64,000 nucleotides of DNA from Nocardia inohanensis NBRC 100128 (GCF_001612945.1 NZ_BDBK01000001.1:248001-312000), one strand, 5' to 3'; shown: positions 49,277-58,719, numbered from the stretch's first letter. The notes: generated by a model not told the origin, from the letters alone. Numbers and translations are program-made.

Positions 49277-50236
49277 CTAACGGTCACGGAAGGTCTTGCG
49301 GTAGACCTGCGGTGAGACCCCGACCTCGGCGCGCATGTGGTGACGCAGCGAGGCGGCGGTGCCCATACCCGCCGACCGCGCCACCGCATCGACCGCCAGA
49401 TCGGTGGATTCCAGCAGGTGCCGCGCGTGCCGCAGTCGCTGTTGCAATACCCACGCGCCCGGGGCCATACCCGTTTCGGCCTTGAACCGGCGCGTGAAGG
49501 TGCGCACGCTCATACACGCGTGCCCGGCCAGCGAGTTCAAGTCCAGTTCGTGATCGAGGTGACGCAGCGCCCACATACGGGTGGGTGCGGTGCCGTCGGC
49601 TCCCGGTTCGGGCAGATGCCGTTCGATGAACTGCGACTGCCCGCCCTCCCGCCACGGCGGCACCACGCAGTAGCGGGCCACGCGATTGGCCACCGCGCTG
49701 CCGTGATCGGAGCGGATCAGGTGCATGCACAGGTCGATGCCAGCCGCCAAACCCGCTGCGGTCCAGACATTTCCGTCCTGCACGAACAACTGGTTCTCGT
49801 CCAGTCGCACCCGCGGATACAGCGAGCGGAACATGTCGGCGAACTTCCAGTGCGTGGTGGCGCTGCGATCGTCGAGCAATCCGGCCGCGCCCAGCACGAA
49901 CGCACCCGTGCAAATGGAGACCACCCGCGCATCGGGGCGGATGGTGGCCAGCGCCGCGCCCAACTCCGGCGGCAGCACGCCCTGGGTGCGCGGGCCCGGG
50001 ATCTGGGTGCCGGGAATGATCACCGTGTCCGCCCGGGCCAGCAGTTCCGGCCCGAACTCCGGCATCACCCCGTATCCGGTGGTGGAGCGGACCAGATCCT
50101 GGCTCACCCCGCAGATGTGCACGCTGTAAAGCGGATTCCCGTCGGCGTCCTTGGCCGAGCCGAGCACGGTGGGCGGGATCGCCATATCGAAGCCGACGAT
50201 GGGTTCCAGCGCCAGCACGGCCACCAGATGCGGCAT
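49277..50236 (-). CDS. GlxA-like regulator: DJ-1/PfpI domain plus AraC helix-turn-helix
   Basis: A 319-residue regulator. The N-terminal DJ-1/PfpI domain has VVSICTGAFVLGAAGLLD, the nucleophile-elbow motif with a Cys, and TTHWKFADMF. The C-terminal AraC domain has LNSLAGHACMSVRTFTRRFKAETG and a second helix pair. GAGGAGGAG lies before the start; ATG 50236 or GTG 50239/50242 are all possible. It is divergent from an MFS transporter across 93 bases and probably controls it. Confidence 0.88.
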   Translation of the reverse strand: MPHLVAVLALEPIVGFDMAIPPTVLGSAKDADGNPLYSVHICGVSQDLVRSTTGYGVMPEFGPELLARADTVIIPGTQIPGPRTQGVLPPELGAALATIRPDARVVSICTGAFVLGAAGLLDDRSATTHWKFADMFRSLYPRVRLDENQLFVQDGNVWTAAGLAAGIDLCMHLIRSDHGSAVANRVARYCVVPPWREGGQSQFIERHLPEPGADGTAPTRMWALRHLDHELDLNSLAGHACMSVRTFTRRFKAETGMAPGAWVLQQRLRHARHLLESTDLAVDAVARSAGMGTAASLRHHMRAEVGVSPQVYRKTFRDR

Positions 50237-50329
50237 CACCACGACTCCTCCTCGCAATTGGCCAGATATTGACGCATTGTGGCATTCAGGCCACTCGATC
50301 GCCAGCCGCTGATCCGTCACGCTCTAGCG

Positions 50330-51745
50330 GTGAGCGAACTACGGACCGATCCCACCCCCGAATCACCGGCCCGCACAGCGTCATCGACCGACAGCGCCGC
50401 AACGCCACCGGCCGGGACCACATCGCACCCGCCCGGCGTGGACGGTCGACCGGAGGGGTCCGTGTTGCCGAGCCGCCGAGTGCATCCGGCATGGATCGTC
50501 GCCGCCGTCGGCTTCGTCGCGTTGATCGGCGCGGCCGGGTTCCGTTCCGTGCCCAGCGTGCTGATGGATCCGCTGCACCGCGAATTCGGCTGGTCGCACG
50601 GCACGATCGGCGCGGCGGTATCGGTGAATGTGCTGCTCTACGGCCTGATCTCGCCCTTCGCGGCGGCGCTCATGGACCGCTTCGGCATTCGCCGGGTGGT
50701 GGCGTGCGCGCTGCTGCTCATCGCGGCGGGTAGCGGGCTCACCGTCTTCATGACCCAGCCCTGGCAACTGATGGCCACCTGGGGCCTGCTGGTCGGTCTC
50801 GGCGTCGGTTCCATGTCGATGCCGTTCGTGGCGACCATCACCGGCCGCTGGTTCGTGAAGCAACGCGGCCTGGTCACCGGTGTGCTCACCGCGGCGGGCG
50901 CGACCGGACAGCTGGTCTTTCTGCCGTTGGTGGCACGGCTGGCCGATGAGCACGGCTGGCGCACACCGGCTCTCGTGGTGGCGGGCCTGGCGCTGGCGGT
51001 GGTCCCGCTGGTGCTCTTGTTCATTCGCGATTTCCCGAGCGATGTCGGTGTCACGGCCTACGGTGCCGAACCCGGCAGCCAAGTGGGGGTGCGCACGCCC
51101 GCCAAGGGCGGCGCCGCCCGTGCCCTGACCGTCCTGTTCACGGTCGCCCGCAAGCCCGTGTTCTGGTTCCTGGCAGGCGGTTTCGCCATCTGCGGCATGA
51201 CCACCAACGGCCTGATCGGCACCCATTTCGTCAGTGCCGCCCACGATCACGGCATGCCCGCCACCACCGCCGCCGGATTGCTCGCCCTGGTCGGCATTTT
51301 CGATGTGGCCGGCACCATCGCCTCGGGCTGGCTCACCGACCGCGTCGATTCCCGCTACCTGCTGGTCGGCTATTACACCCTGCGCGGCCTGTCCCTGCTG
51401 GTCCTGCCCGCCCTCTTCGCCCCGGATGTGCAACCGAGCATGTGGGCGTTCATCATCTTCTACGGCCTGGACTGGATCGCCACCGTCCCGCCCACCGTCG
51501 CCCTGTGCCGCGAGCACTTCGGCGACGACGGCCCGGTCGCCTTCGGCTGGGTCTTCGCCTCCCACCAGGTGGGCGCGGCCATCGCGGCCTTCGGCGCGGG
51601 CGTCATCCGCGACCTGAACGGCAGCTACACCCTGGCCTGGTACATCGCCGGCGCACTCTGCGCCCTGGCCGCCCTCATGTCCGCGAGCATCCGCCGCAAG
51701 CCCGCCGAACCGGCCTCACCCGTCGATAGCCCGATGCGGGCGTGA
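50330..51745 (+). CDS. MFS transporter, OFA-like (12 helices)
   Basis: A 471-residue carrier. After a 55-residue polar Pro/Thr-rich start the helices begin at HPAWIVAAVGFVALIGAAGF; ALMDRFGIRRVV is the A-motif loop and GWLTDRVDSRYLLVGYYTLRG its counterpart in the second half. The pattern SVPSVLMDPLHREFGWSHGTIGAAVSVNVLLYG resembles oxalate/formate or monocarboxylate MFS carriers. GTG 50330 is used. Its last 30 bases overlap the convergent DUF3099 gene. Control by the divergent GlxA-like regulator is likely. Confidence 0.85.
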   Translation: MSELRTDPTPESPARTASSTDSAATPPAGTTSHPPGVDGRPEGSVLPSRRVHPAWIVAAVGFVALIGAAGFRSVPSVLMDPLHREFGWSHGTIGAAVSVNVLLYGLISPFAAALMDRFGIRRVVACALLLIAAGSGLTVFMTQPWQLMATWGLLVGLGVGSMSMPFVATITGRWFVKQRGLVTGVLTAAGATGQLVFLPLVARLADEHGWRTPALVVAGLALAVVPLVLLFIRDFPSDVGVTAYGAEPGSQVGVRTPAKGGAARALTVLFTVARKPVFWFLAGGFAICGMTTNGLIGTHFVSAAHDHGMPATTAAGLLALVGIFDVAGTIASGWLTDRVDSRYLLVGYYTLRGLSLLVLPALFAPDVQPSMWAFIIFYGLDWIATVPPTVALCREHFGDDGPVAFGWVFASHQVGAAIAAFGAGVIRDLNGSYTLAWYIAGALCALAALMSASIRRKPAEPASPVDSPMRA

Positions 51746-52153
51746 CTCCAATTCCTTCTGATTCCGCCGCCCATCCCACCGGCTGGGCTCGTCCTTGGTC
51801 CGCGGCGGCCGATCGTTCGCGATCAGCACCGCGATCCAAGGCAGCGGAATCGACACCCCGATGATCAGCAGCGAGATCACCCAGTTACCCCACACGCTGT
51901 AGGCCACCGCCGACAACACCAGGCAGGGAATCCGGAACGCCATAATGATCGTGTACCGCTTCACCCGATTGCGATGCTGCTGCTCCAGCGACGTCTGCGC
52001 CTCGGTGATCAGCGCCGGATGATCTTTCTCACCCGGAAAATACCCCTGAGCGGGCCGCTCAGGCTTAGGAACCGAACCAGCCGGCCGGAACTCGAACTGC
52101 GGGCGATCTCCGCCGCCTGGTACCTCGGCCTGGGATTCGCCGTCACCTTGCAT
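51716..52153 (-). CDS. DUF3099 membrane protein
   Basis: A 145-residue protein: an acidic, Pro-rich start, the DUF3099 core ALITEAQTSLEQQHRNRVKRYTIIMAFRIPCLVLSAVAY, two membrane helices and a basic, charged tail. Function unknown. In mycobacteria an equivalent gene lies beside sigB (Rv2709, from memory), next to a DUF3039 gene as here. The 3' end overlaps the MFS gene by 30 bases. Confidence 0.85.
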   Translation of the reverse strand: MQGDGESQAEVPGGGDRPQFEFRPAGSVPKPERPAQGYFPGEKDHPALITEAQTSLEQQHRNRVKRYTIIMAFRIPCLVLSAVAYSVWGNWVISLLIIGVSIPLPWIAVLIANDRPPRTKDEPSRWDGRRNQKELESRPHRAIDG

Positions 52154-52228
52154 ACCCCGAGTCTTCCACTACAACACGTAGGACGCACATCCCGCCGCCG
52201 ACCGATCCCCATTTGGCATCATGTACTG

Positions 52229-52462
52229 GTGAGCACAGACACCCTCGTACGCCCGGACACGACCACCGACGAGTCGACCGACAACGACACCCCCAAGGTC
52301 TTCCACTACGTCAAGAAGAACAAAATCGCCGAATCGGCCGTCATGGGCACCCATGTCGTCGCCCTCTGCGGTGAGGTCTTCCCCGTGACGAAGTCCCCCA
52401 AGCCCGGCTCCCCGGTCTGCCAGGAGTGCAAGCGCATCTACGAGATGATGAAGAAGGACTAG
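52229..52462 (+). CDS. DUF3039 small zinc-ribbon-like protein
   Basis: A 77-residue protein. KVFHYVKKNKIAESAVMGTHVVALCGEVF and PVCQECKRIYEMM give Cys residues in CGEVF and C-x2-C that could hold a metal. Function unknown; it is conserved in actinobacteria, again near sigB in mycobacteria (Rv2708c, from memory). GTG 52229 is the only suitable start. Its TAG stop overlaps the convergent phosphatase gene stop (CTAG). Confidence 0.85.
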   Translation: MSTDTLVRPDTTTDESTDNDTPKVFHYVKKNKIAESAVMGTHVVALCGEVFPVTKSPKPGSPVCQECKRIYEMMKKD

Positions 52463-53283
52463 TCCTCGCCGCTGATCACACGTCTATCGGAGCCTCTGAT
52501 CAGGGCGAGTAACTCTGTCTGAACGGTTGGTGCCGCAGCGATGGTGTCGACCGATTCCAGGGTGTGGTCCAACCCTCGGGAGTCGGTCACCAGCGCGCCG
52601 CTCTCGCGCGCTATGAGGACGCCCGCCGAGGTATCCCATGGCTTGTTGGACAGGATGACGCAGGCGTCGATCCTGCCTTCCGCCACCCATGCGAGGTCCA
52701 GAGCGGCCGATCCGAACATTCGAACCCGTTCGGTCGAGGCCGCCAGGGCGGCTGTGAGCGCGACGCGGCGCCGGTTCTTTCTATCCGCGTCGGTCCCGAC
52801 GGCGTAGTCCCCGAAAGCGACGATCGATTCGCTCAGTGAGCTCGGTCTCGCACACGTCATCGGGCGGCCGTTGGCGAAGGCTCCGAGCCCGGTTGTCGCG
52901 TGATAGTCGAGTCCCAGGAACGGGGCGATTATCACACCGACGGTCGGGCTGCGTTTCTCGACCAGGGCGAGCGATATCGCCGAAAGTGGCAGCCCGTGAA
53001 TGAAATTCGAGGTGCCGTCGATGGGATCGAGCACCCAGATCGCCTCGCCCGAATCGAGCGCCGGGTGGGTGCCGTGCTCCTCCTCGCCGAGAAATCCGAT
53101 ATCGGGCGTCTCTTTCTCGAGGTGGCTGCGAACCGCGCCTTCGATGCGAAGGTCCAGATCGGTAACGAAGTCGCGATCGCTTTTCCGCTGTACCGCACCC
53201 CGTTCTCCGGTGGTCATCAGGCCGGCTCCGATGGCAGCCGCCTGGCGGGCGATCGCAAGCATCGCAGCGGAATCGACTGTCAT
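52459..53283 (-). CDS. Inositol monophosphatase family phosphatase
   Basis: A 274-residue Mg-dependent phosphatase. GEEEHG (67-70) and DPIDGTSNFIHG (D86, D89) are the metal-binding motifs and KPWDTSAG near 215 completes the site. Candidate substrates are inositol phosphates, 3'-phosphoadenosine phosphates or histidinol phosphate; these are not separable by eye. ATG 53283 overlaps the stop of the upstream ORF by ATGA. The base composition looks somewhat less GC-rich than the neighbours. Confidence 0.85.
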   Translation of the reverse strand: MTVDSAAMLAIARQAAAIGAGLMTTGERGAVQRKSDRDFVTDLDLRIEGAVRSHLEKETPDIGFLGEEEHGTHPALDSGEAIWVLDPIDGTSNFIHGLPLSAISLALVEKRSPTVGVIIAPFLGLDYHATTGLGAFANGRPMTCARPSSLSESIVAFGDYAVGTDADRKNRRRVALTAALAASTERVRMFGSAALDLAWVAEGRIDACVILSNKPWDTSAGVLIARESGALVTDSRGLDHTLESVDTIAAAPTVQTELLALIRGSDRRVISGED

Positions 53284-53669
53284 TGCGCGCCAACCTCTTT
53301 CCCGGTCGCCCAGTCGGTTTCGAACACTTGATTGAAGGTATCGAACAGTCCCGCGTGATCGCTGCGGCGTGCCACGAGGGTCGGCGAGTCCACGCCCCGA
53401 GCCCTGGGGAGATAGGGCTGCACGATGCAGGTCTGCTTGTCGATGATCGTGATGTTGAAACTGATGCGTGAGCCCGTCGCGGAGCAGGGCGGTGTCTGGA
53501 AGTCCTCGGGTGTCTTTCGTTCGGAACCAAATGCTTCGAAGGCTCGATAGTGCCTGTCGACCTCGTGCGACTTATGGACGTGATCACCGTCCGTCCGGAA
53601 TGTACCTACGCCCGCTGGTCGACAGGCTATGTCGAACTCATGCGATGACCGCCGATGCCCTGGCGGCAA
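53280..53669 (-). pseudogene. C-terminal remnant of a regulator-like protein, coupled to the phosphatase gene
   Basis: About 129 codons ending in an ATGA overlap with the phosphatase gene. The last 90 residues look like a folded domain: YRAFEAFGSERKTPEDFQ, GSRISFNITIIDKQTC, GVDSPTLVARRSDHAGLFDTFNQVFE. This reminds me of the C-terminal sensor part of XRE-type regulators that sit next to phosphatase genes, but there is no helix-turn-helix. The first 35 codons look non-native and only 40 bases separate it from the lipase stop. It is probably a truncated gene kept for coupling, or a domain-only protein; I cannot name the family. Confidence 0.45.
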
Positions 53670-53709
53670 CGGAGGGTGTCACTTCGTCGTACTCGACGGA
53701 GAGCTGGGA

Positions 53710-54726
53710 TCAGCCGCAGGGGAGAGTCGCGGGGCTGCTCGGGTCCAGTGCTTTCTCGACGATGTAGGCCACTGTCGGGGATTTCGGGAGATCGCCGTGG
53801 GGGGTGGTGTCGTTCGAGCAGATGTCTTGGACCCAGAGGTTGTCGACGGTGGCGCCGGGGACCGCGGTGAGGAAGGTTGCTTCGGGTGGGGTGGAGGTCT
53901 TGTCGACGTGGGTGGCGATGACGGTGTAGTCGATGCCGGGGAGAGTGTCGCCTCCGGCATTGAGGGCAGTGATGAATTCGCTGCCCACCAGCTGCTGGGT
54001 GGAGGCCAGGCCGAAGACCGCGCCGATCGGGCCGCCGGCCAGGCCGGAACTGCCGCTGCTGGAGCCCGCGGCGCTGCCGGATGCGCTGCCGGTGGCCTGG
54101 GTGATGAGGCCGTTCATGGTGGTGCCGTGGTTGGTGGCTGCGATGGTGATCATTTTGCTTACCTTCGCCGCGCCGCCGTCGAAGCGGAGGTATTGGCGGG
54201 ACATGGTGCCGCCCTGTGAATGTCCCACCAGGTCGACCTTGGTGGCGCCGGTCGAGGCGAGCACGCGGTCGACGAAGTCGGAGAGTTCCTCGGCGGATTC
54301 GCGGATGTCACCGTTGCCGTAGGAGCCAGGCTTGGCGCCCATGACGCTGGTGACGTCTTTGCCGTAGTTGAGCGAAAACACGCAGTAGCCTTCGGTTTTC
54401 AGCTGCGGTGCGAGTACGTCCCAGGCGTTCTGATTGCCCCAGGTGCCGTGGACCAGGACGACGGGCCGTGGGTGGGCCGCGCTCGGTCGGCAGCCGAAGT
54501 CGTTGGCGCCGGGTGGGGCGGTGCTGCCGTCGGGGCCGTCGGCGGTGCTGCCCGAGGCCGACCCGGAGCGAGATCCGTTGTCGGCGATCGTGTTCGCGCT
54601 CGGGGGCTCGATGGCCGGCGGGTCCGCCAGCGCGGTGCCGCACAGGGGCGAGGCGCTGAGCGTCAGGGTGAGCAGCGTTGTGTTCGCGACCGTCCGAGCG
54701 CGACGGCGCGCATGATCAGCAGACAA
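53710..54726 (-). CDS. Secreted triacylglycerol lipase/esterase
   Basis: A 338-residue alpha/beta hydrolase with a signal peptide ending ALA-DPP. RPVVLVHGTWGNQNAWDVL supplies the oxyanion-hole HG motif, VDLVGHSQGG the nucleophile Ser, and a later Asp/His pair is plausible (DYTVIATHVDK). A Gly/Ser-rich linker (GSASGSAAGSSSGSSG) interrupts the region after the nucleophile, where lipases often have a lid. Cys residues in FGCRP, GYCVF, DICSND and the terminal PCG suggest disulfides. It likely acts outside the cell on lipids or esters. Confidence 0.85.
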   Translation of the reverse strand: MSADHARRRARTVANTTLLTLTLSASPLCGTALADPPAIEPPSANTIADNGSRSGSASGSTADGPDGSTAPPGANDFGCRPSAAHPRPVVLVHGTWGNQNAWDVLAPQLKTEGYCVFSLNYGKDVTSVMGAKPGSYGNGDIRESAEELSDFVDRVLASTGATKVDLVGHSQGGTMSRQYLRFDGGAAKVSKMITIAATNHGTTMNGLITQATGSASGSAAGSSSGSSGLAGGPIGAVFGLASTQQLVGSEFITALNAGGDTLPGIDYTVIATHVDKTSTPPEATFLTAVPGATVDNLWVQDICSNDTTPHGDLPKSPTVAYIVEKALDPSSPATLPCG

Positions 54727-54843
54727 AAGAGAGAAATTCCTTTCACTTCCGAGCCCCCGAGCTCATCACCGGCTATCTCTGGTGCACCCAGCCCCAAAAC
54801 CGTACAGCACTCTGTTTTCGCGGCCACTACCCGTGGTGGACGG

Positions 54844-55812
54844 TCATCGCTGCTCTATCCGGCCGCCGACGGTGTGCACGACGATGACGCGCGGATGCCA
54901 CGGCACCACCGCGTCGACCTTCCGTTGCAGATCGGCGAGCGCGGGCAGCTCGTCGGGGGCGAGCACGCGCACCGTGGCGGTATCGCTGTGCAAGGTCACC
55001 TCGTCCACCTGGGCGCCGGGGATGCCGGTCAACCAGGCGCGGGTCGCGTTCGCGATGCGGTCGGCCCACAGTGACGACAGCGAGTTCACCACCATCGGGA
55101 CCGCGACCAGGATCAGCGCGGTCGCGAGGACGGCGTAGGCGCGCACACGCCGGGGCGCCGCGCCCGCGTCGCGGGCGTAGCCGGTCGATACCAGAACGAC
55201 GGTGGCGGTGATGACCATGGCGACCACATTCGAGGCGAACAGCACGAACGCGCCCAGCGCCAGTTCGGGCGCGTTCGAACCGAGGCAGACGCCGACCACG
55301 GCCAGCGGCGGAACCAGCGAGATGGCGATGGCGACACCGGGCAGCACATCGCCGACATCGCGGCGGATCATCGCTACGACACCGACCAGCCCGGTGGCCA
55401 GCGCGGCGGTGAGATCCATGAGCTTGGGTGAAGTCCGGCCCAGCACTTGGGAATTGGACAGCACATTGGCCGGGTTGGGCAGGAATTGCGCGAACAGATA
55501 GCCGATGGTGATGACCAGGACCACCCCCGCCGCCACCAGCAGCAGGCTGCGCCCGATGAGGGCGGCCCGGCCGGTGGCGATGCCGAGGGCGATTCCGAGG
55601 ATCGGCACCGACAGCGGCGCCACGATCATCGCTCCGATCACCGTGGCGGTGGAGTCGCCGATGATTCCGGAGATCGCTATCACGCCGGACAGTGTCAGCA
55701 TGATCCAGAATGCCGACCGTTTCGCACCGGTGTCGCCGGCCCGGAAATCGAGCCGGTCGACCAGTTCGTCCAGGGTTCGCCGTTGGCCGGCGGGCGCCAG
55801 CAGGTGCATCAT
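54844..55812 (-). CDS. DUF389 membrane protein
   Basis: A 322-residue protein: a short cytoplasmic start, then about six helices containing FWIMLTLSGVIAISGIIGDSTATVIGAMIVAPLSVPILGIALGIATG, the DUF389 core, and a C-terminal soluble domain of about 75 residues that resembles the OB/BON-like end of the family. The function is not established. ATG 55812 follows GAGGTGAGG. It begins 7 bases after the stop of a small conserved ORF, so the two are probably co-transcribed. Confidence 0.88.
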   Translation of the reverse strand: MMHLLAPAGQRRTLDELVDRLDFRAGDTGAKRSAFWIMLTLSGVIAISGIIGDSTATVIGAMIVAPLSVPILGIALGIATGRAALIGRSLLLVAAGVVLVITIGYLFAQFLPNPANVLSNSQVLGRTSPKLMDLTAALATGLVGVVAMIRRDVGDVLPGVAIAISLVPPLAVVGVCLGSNAPELALGAFVLFASNVVAMVITATVVLVSTGYARDAGAAPRRVRAYAVLATALILVAVPMVVNSLSSLWADRIANATRAWLTGIPGAQVDEVTLHSDTATVRVLAPDELPALADLQRKVDAVVPWHPRVIVVHTVGGRIEQR

Positions 55813-55819
55813 CCTCACC

Positions 55820-56026
55820 TCAGTTCGGTAGTTGACGCATTTCCACGAGCGTGAGCCCGAGATTGTCGATGCGGGCGAGGATGCCGCGCATGGCGGTGGG
55901 ACCGGCGACCGCACCGAACAGCACCGTCATGCCCTGGCGTGCGGGTGCCGTGGAGAGTTCGGGAAACGCGGCCAGCGCTCGCTCCGACAGTTCCCCGTCG
56001 ACCACGAATTGGTATCTCGTCGACAT
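55820..56026 (-). CDS. Conserved-looking 68-residue protein upstream of DUF389
   Basis: MSTRYQFVVDGELSERALAAF, then FGAVAGPTAMRGILARIDNLGLTLVEMRQLPN. A compact alpha/beta pattern like an ACT or ferredoxin-like domain: strand, helix, strand, helix, strand. I recall similar short ORFs in related actinobacteria but no named function. It lies 62 bases downstream of the LuxR-type gene and 7 bases before DUF389 on the same strand, suggesting a shared transcript. Confidence 0.7.
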   Translation of the reverse strand: MSTRYQFVVDGELSERALAAFPELSTAPARQGMTVLFGAVAGPTAMRGILARIDNLGLTLVEMRQLPN

Positions 56027-56088
56027 CGTCAGAGTCTGTGCCGGAGCGCCGGCGCCGACTTCATCCGGTGCGGGTGAAAAGCGTGGGA

Positions 56089-58719
56089 TCAGAGCAGGCC
56101 GCTGCGGCGGGCCTCGGCCAGTACGTCGGTGCGCGAGCGCGTCCCGAGTTTCGAATAGATTCCCCGGAGATGGGTTTTCACGGTGTTGACCGAGACGCCC
56201 AGATTGTCGGCGATCTGCTGGGCGGTGTGTCCGGACGGCAGGTTCCGCAGTACTTTGAGCTCGGTCCTGGTCAGGGTGGGATGGCGAGAACGCCTGCGCA
56301 CCAGCGGATGTCGGCGCAGGGTCGCGGCGAACGCGTCGTGGCGGCCGAAGCTGCCGGTGAACTGATCCAGCAGCGCCAGCGCCCCGGGCACGTCCAGGAA
56401 CGGGCGGACGATCCGTTCGGCGGCGGCCTCCCGCAAACCGTTCTCGATCCCCTGCCTGGCCTTGACGGTGCTGCCCAGTTCGTGATGGGCGCACGCGTGC
56501 AGCAGCCACCCGGTGACCAGGTGGGTGGGGTGCGGCGGGGGAGTGGCGGTGAGCAGCGGGTCGACGAGGTCCAGGACGGTCCGCGATTTGCCCGCGTCCG
56601 CCGCGAGCGCGGCCTGCGCGATGACGATCTCCGGGGGCTCGCCCAGAACGGCGCGGGCCTGCTCGACGAGCAATTGCGCCTCGTAGGTTTCCCGCACCCA
56701 CAGCAGATCCCACACCACCAGCGGCAGCAGTCCGCCGTTGAGTGCCGCCGGATGGGTGTCGAGCAGCCGGGAGAATCCGTGCCGCAGGTGCTCGGCGGCC
56801 GTGTTCTTGTCCGCGGTGGCGTCGAACGCGGACAGGATCCCGATCATGTGGGTCGGCCAGCCGCCGGTCGGTGCGAGCGATCCGTCGAGTAACCGATGCT
56901 CACCGAGAAGCATTGCGCTCGAATCGATTTCGTATGGATCGCCCTGGAGGTAGGCGCCCAGCGCGGACACCGCGGCCGCGTGCACGGCTTCGGCCGTCTC
57001 GCCCAGCTCGTGAGCGCCGGCGAATTCCATTGCGGCGTGGGCACGTTGGCGCATGGTGGTGAGCGTTCCGATGACCCCGGCCGCCATCGCGAGCCGGGTC
57101 AGCGCCCGCAGGCGCAGCCGGGGGTGGGCGTGCATGCCCGCCACGGCCAGACCCGCCCGCAGGCGCTGCTCGCCCTCGGTCAGCTCACCCCGCGCGAGCA
57201 GCGCGGTGGCGGATTCGACGGCGACATAGCAGTCCAGGTCGGAGTGCCCGGTCGCCGGCGGCAGCTCGGCGGGGTCGGTATCGGTGGAAATCCCGGTGGC
57301 AGCGGCCATTTCGCTGTCCACGGCGATGGCGAGGGCGGTGAGGACTTCGCCGGAGACCAGCGCGCTGGCCGGCTCGGCTCCCATGTCGATGGTGCCGTAG
57401 CAGGCCGTGGCCGCGGCGAGATCGATGCGGCTGAGCGCGTCCACCACGTGTAGCAGGCGCAGGAACGGGTCGGTCGCCGGCGTGTCGTCCAGTGCGGCCA
57501 GGCCGTCGAACAGCACCGCGCCCTGGCCGTCCAGCGTCATGCTCAGGGCATGTTCGGCGAGGAAGTCCGCCAGCGCCTGCCGGTTTCGCACGTTCAGGAC
57601 GTGCGGGAGCGCCGTGGCCGGTCGTCCGATCGAGCGCAGGTAGAGCGAGGTGCGCAGGTGTAGTTCCGCGGTGATCTCGGAACCGAGGCGGTTGAGTTCG
57701 GCGAGGAAATACGCGCGCAGCATCGGGTGATAGGTGAACCAGATCTCCCCGTCGCGCACGATGCTGGTGAGTGGATAGCTCGCGCGCGTGAGCTCGTGCA
57801 TCCAGTGCCCGGCCCCGCCGCCGATCAGATCGTCGGCGAGTTGTTCGGTGAACTCGGCGGGCACGCTGGTGTAGGTCAGGAACAGCCGGAGCCCGGGCGG
57901 CAGGGTGTCGATGAGCTCCCCGGCGAACAGGTCCGAGACCGAACTCGGCAGCCGGGCCAGGGCGGTGAGCGCCGCGGCCGGCTCCTCGGGCCGGCCCGAC
58001 AGGTAGATGGCCGCGATGCGGACCAGCGCGGGCCAGCCCCGCGTCAGGTTCATCAGCAGGGTGATCTCGGATTCCTCGAGGGCACAACCTTGTTCGCGGC
58101 AGACCTGTCCGATCTCGGTGGGGGAGAACGCCAATTCCTCGGCGTCCCACCGCCGCAGTTGCGAGCTCAGCTCGAGCAGATGCCAGCGCAGCGGAGGTTC
58201 GAATCGTGCGGCGACGACGGTGGTCACGCAGGCGGGCGCGTGCAGCAGGAAGTGTTCCAGTGCGGTCAGTATCGCCGGGTCGGTGGCCAGGTGCGCGTCG
58301 TCGATGATGAGCAGGGTCCGCTGCGCGCGCTCGGCCAGGGCTTCCGCGAGGTCGGCGGCTTCGGTCTGTGGCGAGGCGAGCGGGCCGCGAGGAGCGGGCG
58401 GTAGCTCCAGCGAGGTCCGCAGTCGCTGCCAGGGGTTCGCGGTCCGCGGGTCGTCCGTCATGGTCAGCCACGCCAGTCCACCGGGGAAGGTGCGGGCATC
58501 GTGCCGGGCGGCCCATTCGGTCAACAGCACCGTTTTTCCCGTTCCTACGGGAGAGCAAATCAGCAGCACACCGCCGTGTGCATTGGTTGCCGATTCGTCC
58601 AATGCGGCGACGAGATGAGTGCGTGGCAGTGGGGTGAATGCCAATCGTGGAATTCCGTCGCGGATTGTCGATGATTCGCCATGGCGCCCTGACGGATTCA
58701 GCGGCGGCGAAACGGTCAT
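56089..58719 (-). CDS. MalT-like (LAL/STAND) LuxR-family transcriptional regulator
   Basis: An 876-residue ATP-dependent regulator. An N-terminal nucleotide-binding domain carries Walker A SPVGTGKT (56-63) and Walker B-like LLIIDDAHLA. A long helical repeat region (TPR-like, about 350-790) follows. The C-terminal LuxR helix-turn-helix reads LTRTELKVLRNLPSGHTAQQIADNLGVSVNTVKTHLR. Such proteins bind an inducer in the helical part. GGAGCC precedes ATG 58719. It is divergent from the SHOCT-alkylsulfatase operon across 398 bases that contain repeated TCACCC/GGGTGA elements. Confidence 0.9.
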   Translation of the reverse strand: MTVSPPLNPSGRHGESSTIRDGIPRLAFTPLPRTHLVAALDESATNAHGGVLLICSPVGTGKTVLLTEWAARHDARTFPGGLAWLTMTDDPRTANPWQRLRTSLELPPAPRGPLASPQTEAADLAEALAERAQRTLLIIDDAHLATDPAILTALEHFLLHAPACVTTVVAARFEPPLRWHLLELSSQLRRWDAEELAFSPTEIGQVCREQGCALEESEITLLMNLTRGWPALVRIAAIYLSGRPEEPAAALTALARLPSSVSDLFAGELIDTLPPGLRLFLTYTSVPAEFTEQLADDLIGGGAGHWMHELTRASYPLTSIVRDGEIWFTYHPMLRAYFLAELNRLGSEITAELHLRTSLYLRSIGRPATALPHVLNVRNRQALADFLAEHALSMTLDGQGAVLFDGLAALDDTPATDPFLRLLHVVDALSRIDLAAATACYGTIDMGAEPASALVSGEVLTALAIAVDSEMAAATGISTDTDPAELPPATGHSDLDCYVAVESATALLARGELTEGEQRLRAGLAVAGMHAHPRLRLRALTRLAMAAGVIGTLTTMRQRAHAAMEFAGAHELGETAEAVHAAAVSALGAYLQGDPYEIDSSAMLLGEHRLLDGSLAPTGGWPTHMIGILSAFDATADKNTAAEHLRHGFSRLLDTHPAALNGGLLPLVVWDLLWVRETYEAQLLVEQARAVLGEPPEIVIAQAALAADAGKSRTVLDLVDPLLTATPPPHPTHLVTGWLLHACAHHELGSTVKARQGIENGLREAAAERIVRPFLDVPGALALLDQFTGSFGRHDAFAATLRRHPLVRRRSRHPTLTRTELKVLRNLPSGHTAQQIADNLGVSVNTVKTHLRGIYSKLGTRSRTDVLAEARRSGLL

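Noticed and set aside
53955..54100. Gly/Ser-rich stretch in the lipase as a sequencing repeat artefact
   Set aside because: Codons vary, the frame is kept, and low-complexity linkers are common in secreted actinobacterial enzymes.
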